From Bradyrhizobium sp. ORS 278 (GTDB lineage Bacteria > Pseudomonadota > Alphaproteobacteria > Rhizobiales > Xanthobacteraceae), in contig NC_009445.1 of assembly GCF_000026145.1 (NCBI RefSeq), positions 5,982,501 to 6,046,500 of the forward strand: a DNA stretch of 64,000 bases. Reading direction: 5' to 3'. The notes below the pieces were generated by a model, which did not search any database, was not told the origin of the DNA, and saw nothing but the letters and a program-made list of their open reading frames with translations. Shown piece by piece: positions 24,375 to 34,829 of this stretch (positions are counted from its first letter, which is position 1; every line of letters starts with the position of its first letter). Both the position numbers and the translations under genes were made by a program.

Positions 24375-24823
24375 GCCTTACGCCCACTTCGATCGACGTT
24401 CTCACCGGCCGGCGTTCAAGCCGGCCGCACGCACCATAGCGGCCCGGTCAGACTTGCGCCACTTGCTGGGGAGAAGCCCGGCTCGTCTCAAGACATGCGA
24501 GGCGATCGCACAGGATGTTTCTCTTCGATGTAACGCTGGATGCTGCCACAGGGCCCGTGGGCTCCCCTCCCCCTTGCGGGGAGGGGTCGGGGGTGGGAGT
24601 CCACGAACTCCGCTGGATATGAGGCGATGGAACGTGAGAAGCTGGATAGCGGCAGCATCCACTTGATTTTGCCCCACGTGAGTTCAGCGCCCGGGGACCC
24701 CCACCCCCAACCCCTCCCCGCAAGGGGGAGGGGAGCGCACCGTCCACGTGCTGACAGCCCGGCTCACATAATCGAAGGTTCGACTGTCCAAAACTCAAAC
24801 CTGTCTACCCCCTGGCGGCCGCG
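24375..24823. other. intergenic region with a C/G-rich palindromic repeat
   Basis: Bases 24561-24737 contain GCTCCCCTCCCCCTTGCGGG at the left and CCGCAAGGGGGAGGGGAGCG at the right, a full copy of the family found inside the pqq operon. No gene seen. The region follows the stop codon of the spoVR gene and precedes the DUF3754 gene, so the repeat may end the prkA operon transcript. Confidence 0.6.
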
Positions 24824-26362
24824 CTACGCGGCCGCCGGTTGTATCCGGGGATTGAGCACGTACTCCTTCAGCACCTTGTCGGTGGCGGCGTCGACCTCGG
24901 TGAGCTGGACGTCGTAGCTCCAGAGATCGGCGAGGTGCTGCAGCACGCGCTTCGTATCGGTCTCATTCAGCTGCGCGCCCTTCACCACCGTATGCCGCAG
25001 CATCAGGCGGCGGTCGCCGGCGAGGTCGACGTCGACCACCTCGATGTTCGGGTCGATGTACCCGACATCGTACTGCTTCGACAGCTCGCGGCGGATGCGG
25101 CGATAGCCGCGCTCGTCATGGATGGCGTCGACCAGGATGCCGGCGCGCTCGGCCGGATCATCATGCAGGTGGAACAGCCGGAAGTGGCGGATCAGGTTCG
25201 GGCTGAGGAACTGGCTGATGAAGCTCTCGTCGCGATAATTGGCCCAGACGTCGCGCAGCACCGCCATCTCGTCGCCGGTGCCGGCGATGTCCGGGAACCA
25301 CTCGCGGTCCTCCTCGGTCGGATCCTTCACGATGCGCTCGATGTCCTGCATGATCGCGAAGCCGAGCGCGTAAGGATTGAAGCCGGAGAAGCGCGGATCG
25401 TCGAACTCCGGCTGGAACACCACGTTGGTGTGCGACTGCAGGAACTCCAGAAAGTTGCCGTCGGTGAGACGGCCCTCCTCATGCAGCCGCTTCATGATGC
25501 GGTAGTGCACGTAGGTTGCCGTGCCCTCGTTCATGACCTTGGTCTGGCCCTGCGGATAGAAATACTGCGCGATGTGGCGGACGATGCGCAGCAGCTCGCG
25601 CTGCCACGGCGCCAGCCGCGGCGCACTCTTTTCCAGGAAGTAGAGCAGGTTCTCCTGCGGCAGGCCGAGCAGCGCACGCCGGCGCTCCACGTTCAGCACC
25701 GCGCTGGTCTTGGCGGGTCCGGTCGGCACGGTGCGCCAGAGATCGTTGAACTGCTCCTCCTCGTAGAGCCTGCGCTTGCCGGCGCGCTTCTCCTCCTCGC
25801 GGAAGTCGAGCTTCTTCTTGCCGGGATAGCGGTCGACTCCGTGCGACATCAGCGCATGCGCGGCGTCGAGCGTGTGCTCGACCGCCATGCGGCCGAACCG
25901 CTCCTCGCATTGCGCGATATAGCCGCGGGCGAAATCGAGATAATCGAGGATGCCGTCGGCATCGGTCCACTGCTTGAACAAATAGTTGTTCTTGAAGAAA
26001 TGGTTGTGGCCGAACGCAGCATGCGCGATGACCAAGGTCTGCATCGTCGCCGTGTTCTCTTCCATCAGATAGGAGATGCAGGGCGAGGAGTTGATCACGA
26101 TCTCATAGGCGAGACCCATCAGGCCCTTGCGGTACGATGCCTCGTGATAGGCGAAGTGCTTGCCGAACGACCAGTGCTTGTAGAACAGGGGCATGCCGAC
26201 CGAGGAATAGGCGTCGAGCATCTGCTCGGCGGTGATGACCTCGATCTGGTTCGGATAGGTATCGAGCCCGAGCTCCTTCTGCGCCACGGTCTCGCAGGCA
26301 TCGTGGATGCGCTGCAGGGTGAGGAAATTCCAGTCGGCGCCTTCGAACAGCAATCCGCTCAT
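24824..26362 (-). CDS. SpoVR family protein
   Basis: A soluble protein of 512 residues in the SpoVR/YcgB family, starting MSGLLFEGADWNFLTLQRIH. The family is widely conserved next to the PrkA kinase and a YeaH/DUF444 protein, but its biochemical activity is unknown to me. Typical segments are YPNQIEVITAEQMLDAYSS, HNHFFKNNYLFKQWTDA and MNEGTATYVHYRIMKRLHEE, the last resembling a metal-binding His/Glu pattern. The ATG at 26362 overlaps the end of the upstream yeaH-like gene by four bases. It ends the stress operon that begins at 29801. Confidence 0.93.
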   Translation of the reverse strand: MSGLLFEGADWNFLTLQRIHDACETVAQKELGLDTYPNQIEVITAEQMLDAYSSVGMPLFYKHWSFGKHFAYHEASYRKGLMGLAYEIVINSSPCISYLMEENTATMQTLVIAHAAFGHNHFFKNNYLFKQWTDADGILDYLDFARGYIAQCEERFGRMAVEHTLDAAHALMSHGVDRYPGKKKLDFREEEKRAGKRRLYEEEQFNDLWRTVPTGPAKTSAVLNVERRRALLGLPQENLLYFLEKSAPRLAPWQRELLRIVRHIAQYFYPQGQTKVMNEGTATYVHYRIMKRLHEEGRLTDGNFLEFLQSHTNVVFQPEFDDPRFSGFNPYALGFAIMQDIERIVKDPTEEDREWFPDIAGTGDEMAVLRDVWANYRDESFISQFLSPNLIRHFRLFHLHDDPAERAGILVDAIHDERGYRRIRRELSKQYDVGYIDPNIEVVDVDLAGDRRLMLRHTVVKGAQLNETDTKRVLQHLADLWSYDVQLTEVDAATDKVLKEYVLNPRIQPAAA

Positions 26363-27642
26363 GAGGCCGCCCTCTCCTGCGTGGTGCCGCGACGCTGAAA
26401 CAGGTCATGGAACACCGGGAAGATCTCGCTGCGGTCGCGCACCTTGCGCATCGACAGCGGCTGGCCGTTGGCACGCAGCCGCTCATACAGTGACCACAGC
26501 GCCGAGTCCGGCATCTCGAACGAATAGGTGCCGGATTCGCCGACTTCGAGATAGGCGAAGAACTGCGACACCGGCAGGATGTTGTCGGTCAGGAGCCGCG
26601 CGACATTCTCGGAATCGGAGGTTGCGTTGTCACCGTCGGAGGCCTGCGCCGCGTAGATGTTCCAATCGGATGGGCGGAAGCGCGAGCGGACGATGTCGTG
26701 CATGCACTGGAGCGCGCTGGAGACCAAGGTGCCGCCGGACGCCGGGCCGTAGAAGAAGGTCTGCTCGTCGACCTCCTCGGCGCGGTCGGTGTGACGGATG
26801 AACACGATCTCGACGTGGCGGTAGCGCCGCGTGAGAAAGACGTAGAGCAGCATGTAGAAGCGCTTGGCGAGGTCCTTCATGTGCTCGGACATCGAGCCGG
26901 AGACGTCCATCAGGCAGAACATCACCGCCTGCGCGATCGGCTTCGGCACCGCCTCGAAACGGCGATAGCGGATGTCGATGGGATCGATGAAGGGGATGCG
27001 CTTGGCCTTGGCCTTCAAGCCTTCGAGCTCGGCCACCAGCGCGGCCTTCTTCTCCTCGTCGGTCTCCTGCTCGATTTTGTCCTCGAGCTCGGCAATCGCC
27101 TCCGGCCGCGGCCGGCGCAGCGCGACGCGGCGCGCCATGGCGCGGGTGACGGTGCGGCTGATCGAGATGTTGGCCGGTGAGCCCGAGGTGGAATAGCCCG
27201 CGCGCACCAGGCCCTCGCTCTCGGCCTCGGCGAATTTGCGCTTGGCGAGATCCGGCAGTTCGAGGTCGTCGAGGAAGAGATTGACGAACTCCTCCTTGCT
27301 CAGCACGAAGCGGAAGGCGTCCTCGCTGTCGCCCTGGCCGGGGCCGGATTTGCGGCCGCTGCCGTCGCCCGAGCGCGGCAGGATGTCGCCCTCGATGAAC
27401 TTCTTGTTGCCCGGCAGCACCATATCGCGGGTGCCGCCCTCGCGCCGGAAGCGCGGCTCGTCCATGCCGTCGAGCGGGATCGAGACCTCGCCGCCCTCCA
27501 GCACGTCCTTGATGTCGCGGTCCTGCGAGGTCTTCTTGACCGCCCCTTGAACGAGAGCCTTGGCGCGTCGCAAAAATCGCTGACGATTTTCGAGACTTTT
27601 GCCGCCCGGATTCAAGCGCCGATCAATGATGTGCATGACCAC
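26359..27642 (-). CDS. YeaH/DUF444 family protein with VWA-type domain
   Basis: A protein of 427 residues of the YeaH/YhbH family. It begins MVMHIIDRRLNPGGKSLENR and contains a von Willebrand A-like domain in its C-terminal half, with a metal-site motif MDVSGSMSEHMKDLA. In E. coli the equivalent yeaH is in one operon with the kinase gene yeaG (prkA), and the pair acts in sustained nitrogen or nutrient stress. The GTG start at 27642 is chosen because AGGAGG lies ten bases before it; an ATG at 27636 is possible. A 215-base gap separates it from prkA, and four bases overlap with spoVR. Confidence 0.92.
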   Translation of the reverse strand: MVMHIIDRRLNPGGKSLENRQRFLRRAKALVQGAVKKTSQDRDIKDVLEGGEVSIPLDGMDEPRFRREGGTRDMVLPGNKKFIEGDILPRSGDGSGRKSGPGQGDSEDAFRFVLSKEEFVNLFLDDLELPDLAKRKFAEAESEGLVRAGYSTSGSPANISISRTVTRAMARRVALRRPRPEAIAELEDKIEQETDEEKKAALVAELEGLKAKAKRIPFIDPIDIRYRRFEAVPKPIAQAVMFCLMDVSGSMSEHMKDLAKRFYMLLYVFLTRRYRHVEIVFIRHTDRAEEVDEQTFFYGPASGGTLVSSALQCMHDIVRSRFRPSDWNIYAAQASDGDNATSDSENVARLLTDNILPVSQFFAYLEVGESGTYSFEMPDSALWSLYERLRANGQPLSMRKVRDRSEIFPVFHDLFQRRGTTQERAAS

Positions 27643-27857
27643 GTTCCATACGCCTCCTGCTGCAGCGGCTTCGACTCCTGCTCTCCCCCGCCGCGATGCC
27701 GCGGTGCAGCGTCAGATCCGACACGGCACCCGCATCAGCTCCTGTTCGACGCACCGGTGACCCTTGGCGTCGAACCATTCACCTTCATCATAGCCTGGCG
27801 CCGACGCCAATCCGTCGGCCTGTCACACGCGCAGTGAACACCGGCGCCGGACCATGA

Positions 27858-29801
27858 TCAACCCGCCTGCTTCACCCGCATGTACCACTCGACCAGCCGG
27901 CGGACCTGCCGCTCGGTATAGCCGCGCTCGACCATGCGCTGGACGAAGTCGGCGTGCTTCTTCTCGGTATCGCCATCCTTCTTGGTGCCGAAGGAGATGA
28001 CCGGCAGAAGGTCTTCGACCTGCGAGAATATCCTCTTTTCGATGACTTCGCGGATCTTTTCGTAGGAGGTCCAGGACGGATTTTTTCCGCCGTTCTGGGC
28101 CCGGGAGCGCAGCGAGAACTTGACAACCTCGTTGCGGAAGTCCTTCGGGTTGGCAATTCCGGCCGGCTTCTCGATCTTGGTCAGCTCCTGGTTCAGGAGC
28201 TCGCGGTTGAGCAGCTGTCCCGTATCAGGATCCTTGAAGTCCTGATCCTCGATCCAGGCGTCGGCATAGTCGACATAGCGGTCGAACAGGTTCTGGCCGT
28301 AATCGGAGTAGGATTCGAGATAAGCCTTCTGGATCTCGTGTCCGATGAATTCGGCGTAGCGTGGCGCCAGATCCGCCTTGATGAACTCAAGATAGCGCTT
28401 CTCGATTTCCTCCGGCAGCTGCTCGCGCTTGATCGACTGCTCCAGCACATACATCAGGTGGACTGCGTCGGCCGAAACTTCCGACGTGTCGTGATTGTAG
28501 GTCGCGGCCAGCACCTTGAAGGCGAAGCGTGTGGAGATGCCGTCCATGCCCTCGTCGACGCCGGCGGCGTCGCGATATTCCTGCACGCTGCGCGCCTTCG
28601 GATCGGATTCCTTCAGGCTCTCGCCGTCATAGACCCGCATCTTTGCATAGAGCGTCGAGTTCTCGTGCTTGCGCAGCCGCGACATCACCGAGAAGCGGGC
28701 CAAGGTGTCCAAGGTCGCCGGCGCGCAGGGCGCGGTGGCGAGCTCGGAGCCCTGGATCAGCTTCTCATAGATCTTGCGCTCCTCGGTGGTCCGCAGGCAG
28801 TACGGCACCTTGATGACGCAGATACGGTCGATGAAGGCCTCGTTGTTCTTGTTGGTCTTGAAGCTCTGCCACTCGGCCTCGTTGGAGTGGGCGAGGATCA
28901 CGCCGTTGTAGGGGATCGCGCCGATGTTCTCGGTGCCGATATAGTTGCCTTCCTGCGTCGCGGTGAGCAGCGGGTGCAGCATCTTGATCGGCGCCTTGAA
29001 CATCTCGACGAATTCGAGGATGCCCTGGTTGGCGCGGTTGAGACCGCCCGAATAGCTGTAGGCGTCCGGATCGTTCTGCGCGAACGTCTCCAGCTTGCGG
29101 ATGTCGACCTTGCCGACCAGCGAGGAGATGTCCTGGTTGTTCTCGTCTCCCGGCTCGGTCTTGGCGATGCCGATCTGGCGCAGCCGCGACGGCTGGATCT
29201 TGGCGACCCGGAATTGCGAGATGTCGCCACCGAAGGCCTCGAGCCGCTTGTAGCACCACGGGCTCATCAGGCCCGTGAGGCGGCGGCGCGGAATGCCGTA
29301 CTTCTCCTCCAGCATCGGGCCCAGCGTATCGGGATCGAACAGGCTGAGCGGAGATTCGAACACCGGGCTCAATTCATCGCCGGCCTTCAGCACGTAGATC
29401 GGATGCACTTCCATCAGCTGCTTCAGCCGTTCGGAGAGCGACGACTTGCCGCCGCCAACCGGGCCGAGGAGATAGAGGATCTGCTTGCGCTCTTCCAAGC
29501 CCTGCGCGGCGTGGCGGAAGAAGCCGACGATGCGCTCGATCGTGTCTTCCATGCCGTAGAAGCCGGCGAAGGCGGGATACAGCCGAACCGTCCGGTTCAA
29601 AAAAATACGGCCAAGGCGTGGGTCCTTGGCCGTGTCGATCATCTGAGGCTCACCGATCGCAGCTAGTAGTCGCTCAGCGGCGTTCGCGTATCGCATCGGG
29701 TCGGTTCGACACGATTCAAGATATTCCTGCATCGACATGTCGGTCTGGCTTCGGGCCTCGAACGACCTCGCGAACGCGTTGAACAACGAATCGTTGTACA
29801 T
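27858..29801 (-). CDS. prkA: PrkA/YeaG family serine protein kinase
   Basis: A cytoplasmic AAA-type ATPase and proposed serine kinase of 647 residues, the usual length. It starts MYNDSLFNAFARSFEARSQT. The Walker A motif is LGPVGGGKSSLSERL, and the PrkA N-terminal AAA domain runs to about residue 380. The C-terminal PrkA domain contains segments such as GISTRFAFKVLAATYN. The ATG at 29801 follows AGAGGG. The frame is open further upstream, but nothing there resembles the family. An exact EcfG-type promoter lies 37-62 bases upstream. The gene leads the prkA-yeaH-spoVR operon. Confidence 0.94.
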   Translation of the reverse strand: MYNDSLFNAFARSFEARSQTDMSMQEYLESCRTDPMRYANAAERLLAAIGEPQMIDTAKDPRLGRIFLNRTVRLYPAFAGFYGMEDTIERIVGFFRHAAQGLEERKQILYLLGPVGGGKSSLSERLKQLMEVHPIYVLKAGDELSPVFESPLSLFDPDTLGPMLEEKYGIPRRRLTGLMSPWCYKRLEAFGGDISQFRVAKIQPSRLRQIGIAKTEPGDENNQDISSLVGKVDIRKLETFAQNDPDAYSYSGGLNRANQGILEFVEMFKAPIKMLHPLLTATQEGNYIGTENIGAIPYNGVILAHSNEAEWQSFKTNKNNEAFIDRICVIKVPYCLRTTEERKIYEKLIQGSELATAPCAPATLDTLARFSVMSRLRKHENSTLYAKMRVYDGESLKESDPKARSVQEYRDAAGVDEGMDGISTRFAFKVLAATYNHDTSEVSADAVHLMYVLEQSIKREQLPEEIEKRYLEFIKADLAPRYAEFIGHEIQKAYLESYSDYGQNLFDRYVDYADAWIEDQDFKDPDTGQLLNRELLNQELTKIEKPAGIANPKDFRNEVVKFSLRSRAQNGGKNPSWTSYEKIREVIEKRIFSQVEDLLPVISFGTKKDGDTEKKHADFVQRMVERGYTERQVRRLVEWYMRVKQAG

Positions 29802-29837
29802 GATCCCTCTCCACGTAGGTTCCGCCGCACTTGCTGC

Positions 29838-29863
29838 AACGGGCCGAGATCCAAGTACGTTCC
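29838..29863 (-). promoter_or_regulatory. EcfG-type general stress promoter of prkA operon
   Basis: Reading the minus strand, GGAAC at 29863-29859, a spacer of 17 bases, then CGTT at 29841-29838. This is an exact match to the alphaproteobacterial EcfG consensus. Transcription would start near 29831, giving a leader of about 30 bases before the prkA ATG. Confidence 0.75.
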
Positions 29864-30919
29864 TACTGATCTCGAACCGACTCAGAGTGAAGCGCGCTAG
29901 CCCCCATTGGGCACCGTCTTCGTCCTTTTCCGCAACGCAAAGTGCATGCAGCATATGCCCTATCAACATGCACTTCGCTCAATAGTTCGGCAAAACCGCG
30001 CCAATCCCTTCTATTTGTACCCTATTGTCTCTGCTTCGCAACATCCGCAATACCCCGGCACCGTAATCCTCCGCGCCGCACAAGGTGTTGTGAAGCCACG
30101 TGAACTGGAAGCCGCGACGCACGCGAAGAAGTGTCGGAGATGCGGGTGAACCGGATATGAACGGATATCTTCTCCGCATCATCGAACGGCTGAAACGTTT
30201 CATTCGCGCAGCGGCGTGACACGCGCGCATCACACGCCAGCGCCAGGATTCGCGCAGCAATCTCCGAGCTGCGTCGTGAATTTTCACGTATTGTCCGACG
30301 AGGACGTATGACGCGGCCCGCGCAGCGAGAGCTCTCGCCGGGCGTAGCTCATGATCACTGATCCGGCTGCGTCGAATCTCAAGAGCAACGATTAAGCCGC
30401 TCGCCGGACGCCTTGTCGGTCGATCGAGAGTCGTACGACGATGATCGTCAACCCCGGCACGTCGTTTCTTGTTCGGCACGAGCAAAAGCATCTCAAGGAA
30501 GACATGTGACGCGGTTGGCGCTTTGCAAGGTGGCGACGTCATCAAAGACCGCGAAGACCTTCCAAGCTTTGCTTGAGACGAGGGCGCTATGCTGACGATG
30601 CGATAGGGCCCGCGACTCTCGACGTCGACCTCGGCGCCTTGGATCACATCATCATTCGCTTGCGCATGGCGCTCGCTCCGCGCTCGGGTGACCGCCTCCC
30701 ACGCGGGGTGCTGAACTCGGCGTCCTACGCCCGGCCATCCGTCACCGCCTCGCAGACACGCCAGCGTCCCTGAAAACTGTCACGAAGCTGTTGGGATTCC
30801 TCCAGGATCAATCCAATATGAATGGCGTTATCCAGATGGCTGGCGCATAGTTCGCCCAGGGCCGGGCCGGTTCTGCCTGGAACCCAAAAAAGCAAGCCAG
30901 AGCACATAGATAGGCAGCA
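29864..30919. other. long region without a convincing gene
   Basis: About 1.1 kb between the divergent prkA and transaldolase operons. Short open frames occur on both strands (for example 29979-30647 on the minus strand), but none resembles a known family or has a convincing ribosome-binding site. Base composition is more A/T-rich than the flanks up to about 30600. I see no tRNA, no clear repeat and no terminator. Confidence 0.5.
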
Positions 30920-33766
30920 ATGAACCCCGTCAAGACACTCGAACGACATGGCCAGGCGGTCTGGCTCGACTTCCTCGCGCGCGGCTTCGTCGCCAAGGGC
31001 GACCTGAAGCGGCTGATCGACGAGGATGGCGTCAAGGGCGTGACCTCCAATCCAGCCATCTTCGAGAAGGCGATCGGCAGCTCGGACGAATATGATGCGC
31101 CGATTGCCAAGGCGCTGAAGAGCGGCGATCGCTCGCCGACGCAGCTGTTCGAGACGGTTGCGGTCGAGGACATCCAGAACGCCGCCGACGTGCTGCGTCC
31201 GGTCTACGACCAATTCGACGGCAATGACGGCTTCGTCAGCCTGGAAGTCTCGCCCTATCTGGCGATGGATGCCAAAGGCACGATCGCCGAGGCCGAGCAA
31301 CTCTGGAAGGCGGTCGACCGCAAAAACCTGATGATCAAGGTGCCGGCGACCGATGCCTGCCTGCCCGCGATCGAGCATTTGATCTCCAAGGGCATCAGCG
31401 TCAACATCACCCTGCTGTTCTCGCAAGAGGTCTACCGTCAAGTCGCGGAAGCCTATCTCGCCGGTCTTGAAGCCTATGTCGCCGATGGCGGCGACCCGTC
31501 ACATGTGGCGAGCGTCGCCTCGTTCTTCGTCAGCCGCATCGACAGCGTCGTCGACAAGCAACTGGACGAGAAGATCGCCCAGGCCAATGACCCCTCTGAG
31601 AAGGAACGGCTGACGGCGCTGAAGGGCAAGATCGCGATCGCCAACGCCAAGATGGCGTATCAGGATTATAAGCACCTGTTCGCCGGCGAGCGCTGGGAGA
31701 AGCTGGCCGCAAAGGGCGCCAAACCGCAGCGGCTGCTGTGGGCGTCCACCGGCACCAAGAACAAGGATTACAGCGACGTCCTCTATGTCGAGGAGCTGAT
31801 CGGCCCGAACACCGTCAACACCGTCCCGCCGGCGACGCTGGACGCCTTCCGCGACCACGGCAAGGTGCGCGACAGCCTGGAGGAGGACGTCGAGGCAGCC
31901 AAAGCCGCGCTCGAGGATCTCGCCAAGACCGGCATCTCGCTCGACGACATCACCGCCGATCTCGTGATCGACGGCGTCAAGCAGTTCGCCGATGCCGCCG
32001 ACAAGCTCTATGGCGCGGTGGCGCACAAGCGCGCCGTCGTGCTCGGCGAAGCGCTCGGGCAGCAGTCGATCGCGGTGGCTGCTGATCTGGAGAAGAAGGT
32101 CGCCGCTGCCACCGAGGAGTGGCGCAAGGCCGCCAAGATCCGCCGTCTCTGGCACAAGGATGCCTCGGTCTGGACCGGCAAGGACGAGCAGAAATGGCTG
32201 GGCTGGCTGACCAGCGCCGAAAAGGCCGATCTCGCCGACTATGAAGACTACGCGCAGCGCGTGAAGGGACAAAAATTCTCCGACGCCGTCGTGCTCGGCA
32301 TGGGCGGCTCCAGCCTCGGCCCGGAGGTGCTCGCGAAGACCTTCCCGCGCAAGGCCGGCTTCCCCCGACTGCACGTGCTCGACTCGACCGATCCGGCGCA
32401 GGTGCGCGCGATGGAGAAGAAGATCAATCTCTCCAGCACCGTGTTCATCGTGTCATCGAAGTCGGGCGGCACCACCGAGCCCAATGCGATGAAGGATTAT
32501 TTCTTCGCGCGCATCAGCGAGGCGATCGGGCCGAAGAAGGCCGGCCACCGCTTCATCGCCGTCACCGATCCCGGCTCGTCGCTGGAGAAGGCGGCCAAGG
32601 CGCAAGGCTTTGCGCGCATCTTCCATGGCGAGCCGACCATCGGCGGGCGTTATTCCGTGCTATCGCCGTTCGGGCTGGTGCCGGCCGCGACCGCCGGGAT
32701 CGACGTGCGCAGGCTGATCACCAACGCCTTGTCGATGGTGCGTTCTTGCGGCCCCGACGTGCCGCCGCTGCAGAACTCCGGCGTACAGCTCGGCCTCGCG
32801 ATGGGACTCGCCGGTCTGGACGGCCGCGACAAGGTAACGATCTTCGCCTCGCCGAAGATCGCCGATTTCGGCGCCTGGGCCGAGCAGCTGATCGCCGAAT
32901 CCACCGGCAAGGAAGGCAAGGGCCTGATCCCGATCGACGGTGAGCCTGCCGCGTCGCCTGACGTCTACGGCCACGATCGATTCTTCATCGACATCAAAAT
33001 GGACGGCGACGACGTCGCCGGCCACGACGAGAAGGTGGCCGCGCTCGAAGAGGCCGGTCATCCTGTGGTCCGCATCGTCTTGGCCTCGATCGATCAGCTC
33101 GGACAGGAGTTCTTCCGCTTCGAGATGGCGACAGCGGTCGCCGGCGCAGTTCTCGGCATCAATCCGTTCGATCAGCCCGACGTGGAGTCGGCGAAGATCA
33201 AGACCCGCGAGCTCACGGCCGCGTTCGAAGAGACCGGCGCGCTTCCCGCAGAGGAGCCGGTCGTCTCCGTGAAAGGATGCGAGCTCTACACCGACAGCCA
33301 CAATGCCGAGAGCCTGCGCGAGCACGGCGCCGACGGTACCCTCGCCTCCTGGCTGAAGGCGCATCTCGGCCGCGCCGGCGACGGCGACTACATCGCCCTG
33401 CTCGGTTATATCGAGCACAACGACGCCAACACCGACGCCTTGCAGCGCATGCGTCTGAGGCTGCGCGACACCAAGCATCTCGCAACCTGCGCCGAGTTCG
33501 GCCCGCGCTTTCTGCATTCGACCGGGCAAGCCTATAAGGGCGGCCCCGACAGCGGCGTGTTCCTGCAGATCACCGCCGACGATTCGCAGGACCTGCCGAT
33601 CCCCGGCCAGAAGGCGAGCTTCGGCGTCATCAAGGCGGCGCAGGCGCGCGGCGATTTCGACGTGCTCACCGAGCGCGGCCGCCGCGCCTTGCGCGTGCAT
33701 CTCAAAGGCAATCTGAAGTCGGGCCTGAAGATGCTCGACAGTGCCATCACCGAAGCGCTGAGCTAG
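30920..33766 (+). CDS. bifunctional transaldolase / glucose-6-phosphate isomerase
   Basis: A fusion protein of 948 residues. The N-terminal part (to about 370) is transaldolase, moving a three-carbon unit between sugar phosphates: it has [17 protein letters not shown] and the Schiff-base lysine K140 in [10 protein letters not shown]. The rest is glucose-6-phosphate isomerase, with [28 protein letters not shown] and a C-terminal [14 protein letters not shown] region. This tal-pgi fusion is known in several bacteria. It links glucose 6-phosphate, fructose 6-phosphate and the pentose phosphate pool in one protein. It heads a gene string followed by gnd, zwf, pgl-gntK and a HAD phosphatase. Confidence 0.94.
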   Translation: MNPVKTLERHGQAVWLDFLARGFVAKGDLKRLIDEDGVKGVTSNPAIFEKAIGSSDEYDAPIAKALKSGDRSPTQLFETVAVEDIQNAADVLRPVYDQFDGNDGFVSLEVSPYLAMDAKGTIAEAEQLWKAVDRKNLMIKVPATDACLPAIEHLISKGISVNITLLFSQEVYRQVAEAYLAGLEAYVADGGDPSHVASVASFFVSRIDSVVDKQLDEKIAQANDPSEKERLTALKGKIAIANAKMAYQDYKHLFAGERWEKLAAKGAKPQRLLWASTGTKNKDYSDVLYVEELIGPNTVNTVPPATLDAFRDHGKVRDSLEEDVEAAKAALEDLAKTGISLDDITADLVIDGVKQFADAADKLYGAVAHKRAVVLGEALGQQSIAVAADLEKKVAAATEEWRKAAKIRRLWHKDASVWTGKDEQKWLGWLTSAEKADLADYEDYAQRVKGQKFSDAVVLGMGGSSLGPEVLAKTFPRKAGFPRLHVLDSTDPAQVRAMEKKINLSSTVFIVSSKSGGTTEPNAMKDYFFARISEAIGPKKAGHRFIAVTDPGSSLEKAAKAQGFARIFHGEPTIGGRYSVLSPFGLVPAATAGIDVRRLITNALSMVRSCGPDVPPLQNSGVQLGLAMGLAGLDGRDKVTIFASPKIADFGAWAEQLIAESTGKEGKGLIPIDGEPAASPDVYGHDRFFIDIKMDGDDVAGHDEKVAALEEAGHPVVRIVLASIDQLGQEFFRFEMATAVAGAVLGINPFDQPDVESAKIKTRELTAAFEETGALPAEEPVVSVKGCELYTDSHNAESLREHGADGTLASWLKAHLGRAGDGDYIALLGYIEHNDANTDALQRMRLRLRDTKHLATCAEFGPRFLHSTGQAYKGGPDSGVFLQITADDSQDLPIPGQKASFGVIKAAQARGDFDVLTERGRRALRVHLKGNLKSGLKMLDSAITEALS

Positions 33767-33779
33767 GAAGGTCTCCTCG

Positions 33780-34829
33780 ATGCAGTTGGGAATGATCGGT
33801 CTCGGGCGGATGGGCGGCAACATCGTGCGCCGCCTGATGCGCGCGGGGCATTCGTGCGTGGTCTATGATCGTGATGCGAAAGCGGTTGCCGCGCTGGTTT
33901 CCGAGGGAGCGACCGGCGCAGCGAGCCTCGAAGAGTTCGTCGGCAAGCTCGCGACGCCTCGGCATGCCTGGATCATGCTGCCGGCCGGCAAGATCACCGA
34001 AGCGACCGTCGAGCAGCTCACCAAGCTGATGTCCAGCGATGATGTCATCATCGATGGCGGCAACAGCTTCTGGCAGGACGACGTCCGCCGCGGCCAGGCG
34101 CTGCGCGAGCGCGGCCTGCATTATGTCGACGTCGGCACGTCCGGCGGCGTCTGGGGCCTCGACCGCGGCTATTGCATGATGATCGGCGGCGACAAGGAAG
34201 TCGTCGACCGGCTCGACCCGATCTTTTCGACGCTGGCGCCGGGCATCGGCGACATTCCGCGCACGCCCGGCCGTGACGGCCGCGACCCGCGCGTCGAGCA
34301 GGGCTACATCCATGCCGGCCCGACCGGCGCCGGCCATTTCGTCAAGATGATCCACAACGGCATCGAATATGGCTTGATGCAGGCCTATGCGGAGGGCTTC
34401 GACATTTTGCGGCATGCCAACAGCGACGCGCTTCCCGAGGCGCATCGCTTCGACTTCGATCTCGCGGATATCGCCGAAGTCTGGCGACGCGGCAGCGTCA
34501 TCCCGTCCTGGCTGCTCGATCTCACCGCGAGCGCGCTGGCGCGCCAGCCGGGCCTGGAGAAATATTCAGGTTATGTCGAGGATTCCGGCGAAGGACGCTG
34601 GACCGTCAATGCCGCGATCGACGAGGCCGTGCCGGCCGAGGTTCTGACAGCCGCGCTGTTCGCGCGCTTCCGCTCGCGACAGGAGCACACCTTCGCGGAG
34701 AAGATCCTGTCGGCCATGCGCGAGGGATTCGGCGGCCACAAGGAGCCCGAGCAGCATCCCGATCCGGCGCGCCAGAGTGCGCCCGAGATGGTCAAGCCCA
34801 AGGACGATCATAAGGCGGACCGCGCGTGA
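33780..34829 (+). CDS. gnd: 6-phosphogluconate dehydrogenase, decarboxylating, short form
   Basis: Oxidises 6-phosphogluconate to ribulose 5-phosphate and CO2. It has 349 residues, so it is the short type, which often uses NAD+ rather than NADP+; the cofactor is inferred. The dinucleotide-binding loop is [14 protein letters not shown] at the N-terminus, followed by [16 protein letters not shown] and the active-site region [20 protein letters not shown]. The start at 33780 is 14 bases after the tal-pgi stop, preceded by GGAAGG. The stop overlaps the GTG start of zwf. A proline- and charge-rich tail of about 25 residues extends past the catalytic domain. Confidence 0.93.
   Translation: MQLGMIGLGRMGGNIVRRLMRAGHSCVVYDRDAKAVAALVSEGATGAASLEEFVGKLATPRHAWIMLPAGKITEATVEQLTKLMSSDDVIIDGGNSFWQDDVRRGQALRERGLHYVDVGTSGGVWGLDRGYCMMIGGDKEVVDRLDPIFSTLAPGIGDIPRTPGRDGRDPRVEQGYIHAGPTGAGHFVKMIHNGIEYGLMQAYAEGFDILRHANSDALPEAHRFDFDLADIAEVWRRGSVIPSWLLDLTASALARQPGLEKYSGYVEDSGEGRWTVNAAIDEAVPAEVLTAALFARFRSRQEHTFAEKILSAMREGFGGHKEPEQHPDPARQSAPEMVKPKDDHKADRA

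Noticed and set aside
29979..30647. 222-codon frame on the minus strand between prkA and the transaldolase gene
   Set aside because: No recognisable domain, irregular composition and no ribosome-binding site. I treat the region as non-coding.
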